Source: Desulfotruncus arcticus DSM 17038 (GTDB lineage: Bacteria > Bacillota > Desulfotomaculia > Desulfotomaculales > Desulfallaceae). From it: a stretch of DNA of 64,000 bases. Positions 7,122 to 15,527 of the stretch are shown piece after piece (positions within the stretch are counted from its first letter, which is position 1; each line of letters starts with the position of its first letter). The notes beneath the pieces are model-generated. The model was not told the origin of the DNA and made no database searches. It saw only the letters and a program-made list of their open reading frames with translations. The stretch spans positions 1 to 64,000 of the forward strand of contig NZ_FOOX01000020.1 in the NCBI RefSeq assembly GCF_900113335.1. The letters run 5' to 3'. The position numbers were made by a program, and so were the translations under genes.

Positions 7122-7877
7122 TTAATAGTTTCTAATTATTAACTCTTTATATTGATGATCTGCATAGTTATATCTAATATTTAGATTATTACTCCGGCTT
7201 ACAGCTACAATATTAAAATTTTTATATAGCTCCCGAACTTGAGTGCAATCGTTATATGTCAAAATAAACTTACCTTTGATATTAAGCAGTATCTCCCTGA
7301 GCTTTGCATGTTCTTCATGTTGAAATACGGCTGAGTAATATTTTTCGGTACCATAATAAGGTGGATCTAAATAAAATAGAGCTGCAGGTCTGTCGTAGAC
7401 ATCTAATAAGCTATCGTATGGTTTGTTCTCCACCACTACACGGGAAAGCCGCTGTTGGACTTGATTTAAATAGTTGGTCATACCCATAATATCTTTTGGT
7501 CTACAACCGTAATTACGGCAGTTGCTACCGTAACTGTTTTTAATGATCATGAAGAACCTCGCTGCCCGTTGGATATCCGTAAGACCTCTGACTGTATTTT
7601 GGGCTAGATAATCTTCAAATAATTCACGGCAGTTTAGAATATAGCTTAGTTCCTTTTGAACCTCCGAACAATGGTTTTTTACGCATCTAAATAAGTTTAC
7701 CAGGTCCGAATTGAGGTCGTTATAAACTTCAAATTCTGCGTGTTTGTCCCGGTAAAACAGCACCCAGCCAGCACCACCAAATACTTCGATATACCTACCA
7801 AAGTTAGGTGGAAACCTCTTTACGATTTCTGCCCGGAGGAGCCTTTTACCGCCAATCCAGCTAAGAAAACTGTTCAA
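7122..7877 (-). CDS. dam: D12-class (Dam-like) DNA adenine N6-methyltransferase
   Basis: This 251-residue protein has the D12 methylase layout: SAM-binding SWIGGKRLL near the N-terminus, VFGGAGWVLF, and the catalytic DPPYYG near residue 170. It methylates adenine in a short DNA target, likely protecting phage DNA from restriction or marking it. It sits at the prophage right end, where Mu carries its mom modification gene, so an anti-restriction role fits. The TTG at 7877 has SD AAGGAG 7 bases away; an ATG six codons earlier is the alternative. The leader (7900-7965) has a far upstream GGAGGTG and two competing stems (GAGTCC/GGACCC versus GACCC/GGGGTC). Confidence 0.85.
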   Translation of the reverse strand: MNSFLSWIGGKRLLRAEIVKRFPPNFGRYIEVFGGAGWVLFYRDKHAEFEVYNDLNSDLVNLFRCVKNHCSEVQKELSYILNCRELFEDYLAQNTVRGLTDIQRAARFFMIIKNSYGSNCRNYGCRPKDIMGMTNYLNQVQQRLSRVVVENKPYDSLLDVYDRPAALFYLDPPYYGTEKYYSAVFQHEEHAKLREILLNIKGKFILTYNDCTQVRELYKNFNIVAVSRSNNLNIRYNYADHQYKELIIRNY

Positions 7878-7989
7878 GATGTCACTCCTTTGCATATATT
7901 AAGTTCTTTATGTTGACCCCGTCTAACTAGGGTCCGCTTGGACTCTTCGAATTGGCACCTCCATTATTAATAATTAATTAAAGTTGGTA

Positions 7990-8025
7990 ATAATCCAGGC
8001 CGCAAGGTGGCGCGACCTGGATTAT
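7990..8025 (-). terminator. Inverted repeat after the gene at 8032
   Basis: TAATCCAGG (7991-7999) and CCTGGATTA (8016-8024) form a 9-bp stem just past the stop codon of the minus-strand gene. No long T-run follows, so it may stabilise the 3' end rather than terminate strongly. Confidence 0.4.
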
Positions 8026-8031
8026 ACATAC

Positions 8032-8298
8032 TTAAATACCTACCTGTGCCAAAACTGCTTGCACCATAGCAGCAGTAGCTTTATCAAGTTCAGCCAGGGG
8101 AATACCGTCGTTTCGGTTGCCACCGAAATAAACTTCGCGGTTGCCATAGTCAAACACAGTCTCGCCGCCCACTACAGGGTATCCAAACTCGTGTTCACCA
8201 GTGTAATCCACTATCTCGCTGTGTGCAAACCGCTGAGCCATCTCCAAACTGTTAACTACATGCAGAACCCCATACTTGTCACGATATGCTTTAGCCAT
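8032..8298 (-). CDS. Hypothetical protein, 88 aa
   Basis: Start ATG after AAGGAGGATAAAAA. The sequence is Gly/Val/Tyr-rich in the middle (GEHEFGYPVVGGETVFDYGN) with a C-terminal helix. It is the last small gene of the tail-fibre end of the late region. No family recognised; a small structural or fibre-associated protein is possible. Confidence 0.5.
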   Translation of the reverse strand: MAKAYRDKYGVLHVVNSLEMAQRFAHSEIVDYTGEHEFGYPVVGGETVFDYGNREVYFGGNRNDGIPLAELDKATAAMVQAVLAQVGI

Positions 8299-8376
8299 TT
8301 TTTATCCTCCTTGTTTTTATTTTAGATAGTTAAGTGACGACCACCAGTTTGTGCCGATAACCACCTCCTTCAGAGT

Positions 8377-8402
8377 AATAAAAATAACGCCTTTCGGCGT
8401 TA
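8377..8402 (-). terminator. Intrinsic terminator
   Basis: TAACGCC/GGCGTTA 7-bp stem with a GAAA loop followed by TTTTTATT on the minus strand. It closes the tail operon downstream of the fibre genes. Confidence 0.7.
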
Positions 8403-8434
8403 CTGCTTATGTCGTCTTTTAATCCTACTGCGCA

Positions 8435-8606
8435 TTACTTCCCGAACTTCGTTTTCTTCTGCTTCCATTCATCCTGTAGCCTGGCAACCTCGTCCGTTTC
8501 GCCCAGGTCCTGAGCTTCACGGATTTTTTGCAGGTACTTTTCCCGCTCTTCTTCATAAGTTAGCTCAACCGTAAACTTATTACCTTCTTGTTTTACTTGC
8601 GGCATT
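8435..8606 (-). pseudogene. Small tail-region gene with a one-base frameshift
   Basis: An ATG at 8606, overlapping the upstream stop (TAATG) with AAGGTGGTGG as SD, opens MPQVKQEGK and then hits TAA. Removing one A there gives a continuous 56-residue frame with a charged helix (YEEEREKYLQKIREAQDLGE). The second part keeps good codon structure up to the stop at 8435. This suggests a recent frameshift, a sequencing indel, or programmed shifting. Confidence 0.4.
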
Positions 8607-8991
8607 AGCTAACCACCACCTTGATACTAACATTATCGACACTAGAATTCGTTGTTCTAATTTCGAACTCACCAGGTGTCGTGCTTGAAAACTGGATTGT
8701 TGCTACCCCATCTACAGGGGCTATTTCAGCTACTTCACCAGCTACGCTCACCTTAAACGGTACGATGTTCGCCGGGTCATTAAAATGCCGCCCCTGCTGC
8801 AAATCAAACAATTGCCATTGTAAGACAACGTTAACCGTTTCGCCCAGGGTGGCGGTCGTTTTATCGGGTGTAAGCGCTATTTTTTCAGACGTTGTATAGG
8901 GTTCCTGAATGATTGCCTTACCGCCTGGTTGGTTGTCTGATATGATTTCTATAGTTTTTAACACTTGCCCATTAGCTAACACTTCAAACAT
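8605..8991 (-). CDS. Phage tail-region beta-sandwich (Ig-like) protein, 128 aa
   Basis: Start ATG after GAGGGGTGGTATTT. Residues about 40-128 read like a single bacterial Ig-like domain (TPDKTTATLGETVNVVLQWQ ... TIQFSSTTPGEFEIRTTNSS). It follows the tail-fibre gene with 13 bases between and is probably a distal tail or fibre-associated component. No chaperone or receptor motif seen. Confidence 0.55.
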   Translation of the reverse strand: MFEVLANGQVLKTIEIISDNQPGGKAIIQEPYTTSEKIALTPDKTTATLGETVNVVLQWQLFDLQQGRHFNDPANIVPFKVSVAGEVAEIAPVDGVATIQFSSTTPGEFEIRTTNSSVDNVSIKVVVS

Positions 8992-9004
8992 AAATACCAC
9001 CCCT

Positions 9005-9931
9005 CTATGTTAAGGCATAATCAGCAAAGGCATCTAAAGAAAAGGAACCTTCAATGGTAGCACGTATTTCTACCTTTAATGACGAATTAAACTTTACTCT
9101 TGGAACTATATCCATTCTCCTGCTATTATCACTAAAACCTGTTATTATGTCAGCAATGTTATGATCAACTGTACTTGCAACACCATCTACCGTTATTCTA
9201 AAATCAAATTTGTCACTTGTTTGGGCTGAATGTATTCCAGCTACACGGTTTAAAACCCCACTACCTGACGCTATATTTAACACTGTATACCACGTATTCA
9301 AAGTAGGATTATCTATAGTAACTGCGGCTACTCGCGGCTGCGTAACAACCACTCCCACGTCTTTCCACCCCCCATCGTAATATTGGAGTTGACCATTCAC
9401 AATTTGGAAGTCAATCCCGTCTACTTTATCTGCATTTAAGTTAGTACACTTTGTTCCGTTACTTACGGGAATATTTCCGCTCGCATTGCCTGCGTTTTTA
9501 GCATCAAGCAGGTCGGCATCCAAACCACTGCCGGAACCATCAACAGTTTTAATTGCCGCTAGTATTTCAGCTGCCGTTTGATCACCTGTTGCTCCCGCTT
9601 CGATGCCGTTTAGCTTGCTTTTATCAGTAGCTGACATAAAACCAGCGACAGCGGTAGTTGCGGCTGGGTGTTCGGAGCCGCCTGCCCCGACGTGACTTTC
9701 AGGTGCTGCCCCTGCCTGTGCTGCTGTAACTTGGTGCGGGTTCGCAGTATCGGCCTTATGCGCATCAATATTCTGTTGCGCTGCTACCGCAGTTACCCCG
9801 GCAGCGGCAGCAGCATCAGCATTTTGTTTCATTTGTGTATCAACGACATCCCAGTTATCCTCGGTCTGAGTTATGTCCGGGAGATCTGTTAACTCCCTCT
9901 TTTTGAAACCGTAATTAGTTGTTTGTTGCAT
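9005..9931 (-). CDS. Tail fibre protein
   Basis: This 308-residue protein starts with MQQTTNYGFKKRELTDLPDI and continues NWDVVDTQMKQNAD, the N-terminal attachment pattern of many Firmicutes phage tail fibres. An NPHQVTAAQAG collagen-like/fibre repeat follows near residue 62, then a region with NADKVDGIDFQ, and a C-terminal beta-rich tip with GGW and several Asn/Asp turns. It forms the receptor-binding fibre at the end of the baseplate. SD AGGGAGG lies just ahead. Confidence 0.75.
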   Translation of the reverse strand: MQQTTNYGFKKRELTDLPDITQTEDNWDVVDTQMKQNADAAAAAGVTAVAAQQNIDAHKADTANPHQVTAAQAGAAPESHVGAGGSEHPAATTAVAGFMSATDKSKLNGIEAGATGDQTAAEILAAIKTVDGSGSGLDADLLDAKNAGNASGNIPVSNGTKCTNLNADKVDGIDFQIVNGQLQYYDGGWKDVGVVVTQPRVAAVTIDNPTLNTWYTVLNIASGSGVLNRVAGIHSAQTSDKFDFRITVDGVASTVDHNIADIITGFSDNSRRMDIVPRVKFNSSLKVEIRATIEGSFSLDAFADYALT

Positions 9932-9942
9932 TGTATCCCTCC

Positions 9943-10872
9943 TTACGCATCAGTCACATCAACCGTAATAGTGTAGGATTGTCCTACATTAACCGGATTA
10001 GGGTTAATAGTTACAGCGGTTACCACTGGCGCCGAAGTATCTAGATTTACTGTACGGATAATTGATGTTGTCTTTCCTGCCCGGTCAGTAGCTGTCACAG
10101 CTATTGTGTTTGCACCCTCGACCAGGGTTAAGTTTTTACTAAAGTTACCTTCTGTGTCAATTGTAATAGTTCCCTGGTCAACGTTATTTAACTTAATAGT
10201 TACCGTGACGGGGCTACTGGTTTCATCATTGGTGTTACCGGTAACAGTCAAAGATGATGTATTCTGCCAAGAGTTATCCGCAGGATTGGTTATTGTTAAT
10301 GTTGGCGGCACTGTGTCAACTGTAAATGTCCTACTTGCTTGTGTCGCAGCGTTACTATCATTATCCTGCACATTTATGGTAATGGTGTGGCTTCCATCGG
10401 ACAAAGGAGTTTGCGGAGTGTAAGTGCAATCATAACCACCTGATACTGTAGTTACGCTCATGCCTGGCGACGTATTAGTAATCGCTGTTCCGCCGTCAAT
10501 TTTAAGTTGCAAGCTACTGATTTTAACCCCGGAACCGTTTGTTTCATCACGTAACCGGAATGTTATCGCAGGTGTGTTGTTTGATAAAAATGCGCTGGCC
10601 GCGGGGGTAGTGATAGTAATAGTTGGCTTGGTCGTCTCTTTAACAAACAGTTTTAATTGACCGCCAAGACTTGAATCAGTATCGTCAACTGTTGTAATAT
10701 TACCGGCTAAATCTTTTGCCTCTATAGTTACTGGATAATAGTGGCCAGCATTTACGTTAAAACTTGTTATATTAGGAGCTGCTATTGTTCCCTCATATTT
10801 ACCCGTGCTTTGATTTTTTGTTAATGTGACCCATGTTCCGTTTATTTTTGCTCGCACCGTATCAACTGCCAT
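9943..10872 (-). CDS. Ig-like repeat tail protein
   Basis: The 309-residue protein is built of about three bacterial Ig-like repeats, each with a motif like TPTITITTPAASAFLSN or PTLTITNPADNSWQN, followed by S-HTITI-V-D. Such domains decorate phage tails and bind carbohydrate or cell surfaces weakly. I start at the second ATG (10872), since the first abuts the SD GGGGG. It lies between the small W-repeat gene and the fibre gene. Confidence 0.7.
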   Translation of the reverse strand: MAVDTVRAKINGTWVTLTKNQSTGKYEGTIAAPNITSFNVNAGHYYPVTIEAKDLAGNITTVDDTDSSLGGQLKLFVKETTKPTITITTPAASAFLSNNTPAITFRLRDETNGSGVKISSLQLKIDGGTAITNTSPGMSVTTVSGGYDCTYTPQTPLSDGSHTITINVQDNDSNAATQASRTFTVDTVPPTLTITNPADNSWQNTSSLTVTGNTNDETSSPVTVTIKLNNVDQGTITIDTEGNFSKNLTLVEGANTIAVTATDRAGKTTSIIRTVNLDTSAPVVTAVTINPNPVNVGQSYTITVDVTDA

Positions 10873-10887
10873 TTTCATCCCCCTTTC

Positions 10888-11145
10888 CTAAAAATCTTTT
10901 AATTCTTGCCATGAGCTTAAACCATTTTTAACATCATCCCAGGTAGCATAAAGACTGTATACTCCTGCCCAATTGTTTTCCACTAAATCAACTTTTATGT
11001 CGACCGATTGGCTAATTAAAGTTGTTTGTGTCAGCTCCCGCCAATCAGAACAGTTGTTTTTCAAGTTTTGCCATGTCAAATCCCTTTTCCTTACCTCATC
11101 CCAGGCATAAGTTGTTTGTAGCTGGACGTCAATTATCTTTATCAA
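10888..11145 (-). CDS. Small tail protein with W-K-W repeats
   Basis: This 85-residue protein contains two copies of a motif T-W-x-[DN]-[VL]-K-x5-W-x-E-L (TWQNLKNNCSDWREL, TWDDVKNGLSSWQEL). The same motif ends the preceding gene product (STWNDIKQNFADWANV). It is probably a repeat-based distal-tail component. The family is not named here with confidence. Confidence 0.5.
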   Translation of the reverse strand: MIKIIDVQLQTTYAWDEVRKRDLTWQNLKNNCSDWRELTQTTLISQSVDIKVDLVENNWAGVYSLYATWDDVKNGLSSWQELKDF

Positions 11146-11156
11146 GATTATCCCCC

Positions 11157-11918
11157 CTACTGTGGCGGGATGTAGTTTTTAACAACTTGCCAGGTTCCAG
11201 ACTGAGCTACGTTTGCCCAATCTGCAAAGTTTTGTTTGATATCATTCCATGTTGAGTACCAGCGGCGGACAGATAAACCAATATGAGTCGGTACCTGGGG
11301 CTTTAAAGCTCGTTCAACATCCGGAAATAAGTACACATCACCATTATTCGGTGGTAGAATTTTTACATTCAAAACAGAATTTTCAAAGGTTACTATCGCA
11401 TCGCCGCCGGTAAAAGCATTGACCATAGTTTTTATTTTTGCTTCATTAAGTTTACCTTGTCCTCTAAGAGTAGCAATCAAAAATGATTTCCGTTGATCAA
11501 GCGTGCCGGTAGGGACAATTTTTAATCTTCTTTCCCATTCTTGTATTCGAGTTTCAGAAGCTGACATTATGTAGGCATCATTTATTGCAATCTGTATATT
11601 ATCCAGAAAACGGTCTATTTCGTGCCCCTGACTTTCTAATATGTTCCGTATTAGAATAGAATCATGTAAAAACCTCGGTAGATATTGCAGCATTCGCTGC
11701 GCAGCGATACTTTTACCCAGTACAATTAATTTAAGCAATTCACCAAGCTCTCGGTCATCAGTACCTATTATGGTAATTAAACCGTTATCGGATTGCACTG
11801 TTATTGTAATGGGATATACTCCACCATAGGCAGGCGCAGCAATAAGCTTCTCCCAGGTGCCATTGCTCTGTTCCTCCAGGTAAATATCCTGGCCGTCTAT
11901 CGTTACTTTTACGATCAT
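11157..11918 (-). CDS. XkdU-like (DUF2313) baseplate/tail protein
   Basis: The 253-residue protein has a short N-terminal beta domain (about 60 residues, ITIDGQDIYLEE-like), then a DUF2313-like core (MLQYLPRFLHDSILIRNILE ... AINDAYIMSASETRIQEWERRL). It ends in a W-K-W repeat like the next gene. In PBSX-type tails XkdU follows the baseplate J protein, exactly the order here. The start ATG overlaps the upstream stop (ATGA), giving translational coupling. Confidence 0.75.
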   Translation of the reverse strand: MIVKVTIDGQDIYLEEQSNGTWEKLIAAPAYGGVYPITITVQSDNGLITIIGTDDRELGELLKLIVLGKSIAAQRMLQYLPRFLHDSILIRNILESQGHEIDRFLDNIQIAINDAYIMSASETRIQEWERRLKIVPTGTLDQRKSFLIATLRGQGKLNEAKIKTMVNAFTGGDAIVTFENSVLNVKILPPNNGDVYLFPDVERALKPQVPTHIGLSVRRWYSTWNDIKQNFADWANVAQSGTWQVVKNYIPPQ

Positions 11919-13000
11919 GTAACCACCGTCCATGTCGTAGTGCCCAATTCCGGTATCTGCTCAGACGTAAGAGTGATATCTATAGTAGCTCCATTAAGTA
12001 ATAGGTTTTGGACCTGATCAACTGCTGACACCGCAAGTATGGCAGCCCCTATCCCTATATAAGTTACTGTATTTTTAACGTACGCCAACTCTGATAAATA
12101 GGAAATTAACGCATCATCAACACCACTAAGTTCGCTGTATCCTTCCGCGAGTACTAAATTGGCACTAATTTCAATATTAACCCTATTTGCCGATGTAACG
12201 GTTACCTTTGATCCGATTGGGGCCACACCGTTGCCAAGACCCTCAGATCCGGGGTCCATGTACTCCTGAAAGTCTGCTATCAATCCCGCGCTTGCAACTT
12301 GGTTTTCCGCATCTAATATTGATAACTTTACGGTATTAGGCCCATTCCAAAGCGGAAATACTTTTGCGCGTCCAATGCCAGGGTATTCTCTTGCCCATTT
12401 TTTATACTGTGCTATATTTCCATCTATTGCTTTATTACCTATTTCATCGAAATAACGATCTCTGAAATTATCATCTTTTTCCTCATTCTCACCTTGGTAA
12501 GTAGGTTCTGGATTATTTACCGATGTAACCCCAGGAATAGGTGCTGATAAAACTGTAATACTATTGGCTGGAACATTGCCGTCAGCTCCGGCCTCAATCG
12601 CTGTTATATTCGCTAGAGCTGACCCGGAACTATCAATTACCACTTCTTCATCTACTACATACTCCACGCCGCTTTGTGTGGATACGATTGATCCCGCCGG
12701 TATAACAGCCCCTTCCGTGCCATTAAATACTACTTTTCCGATTGCAGGGCTTGCTGGAACCCTTACAATACCCATTTCCGCTGCCCTTTTATCTAAATTC
12801 TCCCCGTCGGCATCTCCTGCAAAGGTCTGCTGATAGGCTATATCTAAATTTATATATGCCTGAGCCAATTCAATAGCAACTGGGCATAAGGCGTCCCAAA
12901 TATAAGATCCTTCTGATTTATCAATATCATCTGGCACCCTAGCCAACATCCGGGCCAAAATCTTCTCTTCGGTTTCATCAAGGAAATTCGGCAAGGGCAT
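11915..13000 (-). CDS. Baseplate J-like protein (XkdT type)
   Basis: The 361-residue protein shows the gpJ/XkdT pattern: GSYIWDALCPVAIELAQAYI, FAGDADGENLDKRAAEMGIVR, then AIEAGADGNVPANSI and YRDRYFDEIGNKA-like blocks. It forms the baseplate wedge of the contractile tail. Length is normal for the family. The gene sits between the DUF2634 and DUF2313 genes as in PBSX. Confidence 0.9.
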   Translation of the reverse strand: MPLPNFLDETEEKILARMLARVPDDIDKSEGSYIWDALCPVAIELAQAYINLDIAYQQTFAGDADGENLDKRAAEMGIVRVPASPAIGKVVFNGTEGAVIPAGSIVSTQSGVEYVVDEEVVIDSSGSALANITAIEAGADGNVPANSITVLSAPIPGVTSVNNPEPTYQGENEEKDDNFRDRYFDEIGNKAIDGNIAQYKKWAREYPGIGRAKVFPLWNGPNTVKLSILDAENQVASAGLIADFQEYMDPGSEGLGNGVAPIGSKVTVTSANRVNIEISANLVLAEGYSELSGVDDALISYLSELAYVKNTVTYIGIGAAILAVSAVDQVQNLLLNGATIDITLTSEQIPELGTTTWTVVT

Positions 13001-13455
13001 TATCCACTCACCACCTGTGTTGTAATTTCTACTTTGTCACCCCGTACGGTTATTGCATCAAACGTTACATATACAGTGCCACTCTCCCAGACGAACTTAA
13101 AATTTATTATATCTGCCGTACGTGGGTCAACCATTAAGGTTTCAGTGGCTATTCGTTTTATCTCGCTTTCGTTTCCAGCCCGGGTAAGGTTGCGTCGAAT
13201 TAAGTCCTCAAACTCCTGGCCGTAACTGCGGCTGTATATAAGATGCCGATAACGCGACGTTAATAGCGCTTTATAGCACCATTCAACATATGCCTGGATA
13301 TCGTCAGCCGTAGCAACTTTTCCCGTCGTAGTCTGCACAAAATCCCCTTTTTCAAAATCAAAGCGCCAGGACCTGGGGAATTTCACCTGGCCAGTACTCT
13401 GTTCAGTTATTTCTTGACTCGATGCAATCGCTTCCGTTGGGAAAAGGTTGGGCAA
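13000..13455 (-). CDS. DUF2634 baseplate wedge protein (XkdS-like)
   Basis: The 151-residue protein has the compact gpW/gp25-type pattern (YVEWCYKALLTSRYRHLIYSR, then FEDLIRRNLTRAGNESEI) found in DUF2634 baseplate proteins. It starts at TTG after GGTGGTGAG. Its stop overlaps the start of the baseplate J gene. Confidence 0.8.
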   Translation of the reverse strand: MPNLFPTEAIASSQEITEQSTGQVKFPRSWRFDFEKGDFVQTTTGKVATADDIQAYVEWCYKALLTSRYRHLIYSRSYGQEFEDLIRRNLTRAGNESEIKRIATETLMVDPRTADIINFKFVWESGTVYVTFDAITVRGDKVEITTQVVSG

Positions 13456-13456
13456 A

Positions 13457-13855
13457 TTAACTCACCACCTTGGCCACAATAACAGCATCCTGGCCGCCGT
13501 TAACCGGTACTGCAAGTACCCGGTCCCCCGGCTTAAGGCCGGTCTTTAGTTCCAAGCGTACCTGATCAATTATTGACGCCTCAAATTCAAACGTTGCCGT
13601 TCCCGTAACTGCCCCGCCAAGGCTATCCTTTAATCCTGATTGAGTTCCGGTAATAGAAAAGTCCGGTAGGTACATCTTAACCAGCCAATCAGCAAGCAAG
13701 TAATCCTGTATTTCATGCTTGAATTTATCCAGTTTAATACCAGTTGCAGTTATGGTGCCCAATTCGCACGGAACCCCGGCAACAGCCTTTGCGGCATTGC
13801 CGGTCATCCGCATTTCCAGCACAGAGACCAGCTCTTTAAACGGGTCTGGTGGCAT
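13457..13855 (-). CDS. DUF2577-like baseplate protein (XkdR-like)
   Basis: The 132-residue protein (MPPDPFKELVSVLE ... TGLKPGDRVLAVPVNGGQDAVIVAKV) matches the small OB-fold-like DUF2577 family, which sits between the hub and wedge genes in PBSX-type tails and may form part of the central spike. The SD is AAGGAGG. Its start overlaps the end of the hub gene. Confidence 0.75.
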   Translation of the reverse strand: MPPDPFKELVSVLEMRMTGNAAKAVAGVPCELGTITATGIKLDKFKHEIQDYLLADWLVKMYLPDFSITGTQSGLKDSLGGAVTGTATFEFEASIIDQVRLELKTGLKPGDRVLAVPVNGGQDAVIVAKVVS

Positions 13856-14837
13856 AGAAGTTCCTCCTTACATAAGATTCTTCGGCCAATTCCAAAGTCA
13901 TACGCCCAGGACTGCCCAACTCGTGCTTCACTGAAACAACCAGCAAAGGCCAATCGTTTAAATGAACTTTGTCACCAGCGCGGATAGTGTTAATATCAAT
14001 ACCAATTACAGGAATGGTTTGCTGTACCCCGGCAAGCATTTCTTTTGCAGATTGTTTGGCATCCGCAACGGTAGTTATTTTACTGTCCTGGATGACTTTT
14101 TGAATGGTACCGAGCTTGGCGGTATCACCCTTTTCCAGTGCTAGTACCGGTGACCGTCCTTCCTCCTGGCCGGCGCCCAATACTTTTACTTGAGTGACGG
14201 CCCCCTCCAGGGTCCGGCGTTGATTTACTTCTTCTACATTTTGTCCAGTTTCCAATGCCCAAACCGTCTTATTGGCACCAAGTTCAAACAGTTCAAGACC
14301 AGACGGCGTCATCCGGGGGCGATACATCTTGCCGCCCTTTTTTACCGTTTCTTGTAAATCAGTTAAAATCATGTTATATATGGGCTGAGCCCTATATATA
14401 GCCTTGGCCAGTTGCACCCCGGTATTTGGTATTTGACCAAGAGGTATTCCCCAATCAGCAGCATATTTTTTCAGGCGCTGCGCAGCGGTCTGGCCGGCAG
14501 GGAAGAGGTATTCGTCTTCGGATTTTGCTATATATATAGACTGATCATAAACTATTACTGGTAGGTGTTTTTGGCCCCGAGTAATGCTGTCACAATCCCA
14601 GACAACTCCTGGATGGAGAAGATAGACCATGCTTGACCCGCCAAATGGTATTCCGGAAACACGTATTTCCTGACCTGGGTTTATTCCCGGAAAATCAGGT
14701 GTTACAACAATTTTTACAGTAGCCTTATATGCTATTTCGCCAAGCGAGTCCTCCAGGGTAATACTCTCCAGCAGTTCACGGAGGTAATACCTGTTTGCCA
14801 GTACGACTTCATATTTGTTTAATCCCGGTGAAATCAT
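13836..14837 (-). CDS. Baseplate hub protein (XkdQ/late control D-like)
   Basis: The 333-residue protein has the gpD/XkdQ-like pattern of a tail hub: an N-terminal beta domain (ITLEDSLGEIAYKATVKIVV), a long middle and a C-terminal DKVHLNDWPLLVVSVKHELG. The order LysM protein - hub - DUF2577 is that of PBSX. It anchors the spike and the tape-measure end at the baseplate. Confidence 0.8.
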   Translation of the reverse strand: MISPGLNKYEVVLANRYYLRELLESITLEDSLGEIAYKATVKIVVTPDFPGINPGQEIRVSGIPFGGSSMVYLLHPGVVWDCDSITRGQKHLPVIVYDQSIYIAKSEDEYLFPAGQTAAQRLKKYAADWGIPLGQIPNTGVQLAKAIYRAQPIYNMILTDLQETVKKGGKMYRPRMTPSGLELFELGANKTVWALETGQNVEEVNQRRTLEGAVTQVKVLGAGQEEGRSPVLALEKGDTAKLGTIQKVIQDSKITTVADAKQSAKEMLAGVQQTIPVIGIDINTIRAGDKVHLNDWPLLVVSVKHELGSPGRMTLELAEESYVRRNFYATRPV

Positions 14838-15490
14838 GCCGGCATCACCAGTTTCATGCCCGGGATGATTAGATCCTTATTGGGTCCGATTGTTTCTTTG
14901 TTGGCCTCATAGATTGCTTGCCATTTGGAACCGTCTCCATATGCCAGCTTTGCTATGGCCCATAAAGTATCTCCAGGCTTTACAGTTTGTATTTTGGGTA
15001 CCGGCTTAACGTCTACCCTTGGCCTTGGTTGGTTCTGGGCAACGCCAGCTGTAGAAGCGGGGAAGGCCGCCTCTGCAGTTGTCCTAACCTTAACCTCACG
15101 CCAGGTGCGGCAGACCAATTCATAATATACGTCCCCCGGTTCACCACCTTTAAATGTGGTGTTATGCACAGCTAACAGCACCAGGACATTAATAATTGTG
15201 TCGGTAATTAGTAAACGGATAGGCTTTTCGCTATTCATCCAGGACGTAAGTTGGTTCATGCCTTCCTGCGGATCTGGAATATCCTGATAGCTGCAATATG
15301 AATCGTAATAGGCAGGAAAAAAAGAAGAGAAGGAAATCTCCTTCACTTTTTCACCTGTGGGAAAATCAACTTCTCCCAGATTTATGATATTGATCGTTTC
15401 ATATTGTTTTTCCCGCCGGATAGTAACTTCAGACGGATTTACCGGTAACTGAAGCTGCGGACCGGCGGGGTCTATGAGGTAGAACTCCAT
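14834..15490 (-). CDS. XkdP-like tail protein with C-terminal LysM
   Basis: The 218-residue protein has an N-terminal domain beginning MEFYLIDPAGPQLQLPVNPS and a C-terminal LysM (QTVKPGDTLWAIAKLAYGDG, about residues 170-215) that binds peptidoglycan. In PBSX-type phages this gene follows the tape measure and caps the distal tube. I start at the ATG at 15490 rather than a TTG four codons earlier. It is separated from the tape measure by a lipoprotein gene, which is unusual. Confidence 0.85.
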   Translation of the reverse strand: MEFYLIDPAGPQLQLPVNPSEVTIRREKQYETINIINLGEVDFPTGEKVKEISFSSFFPAYYDSYCSYQDIPDPQEGMNQLTSWMNSEKPIRLLITDTIINVLVLLAVHNTTFKGGEPGDVYYELVCRTWREVKVRTTAEAAFPASTAGVAQNQPRPRVDVKPVPKIQTVKPGDTLWAIAKLAYGDGSKWQAIYEANKETIGPNKDLIIPGMKLVMPA

Positions 15491-15527
15491 TAAAACCACC
15501 AAGTTTCATTGTTTCTAGTAATAATGA

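Noticed and set aside
7875-7895. Similarity of GATGTCACTCCTTTGC to the left-end repeats as a right prophage end
   Set aside because: It coincides with the Dam ribosome-binding site and needs a 3-base gap; not enough for an end site.
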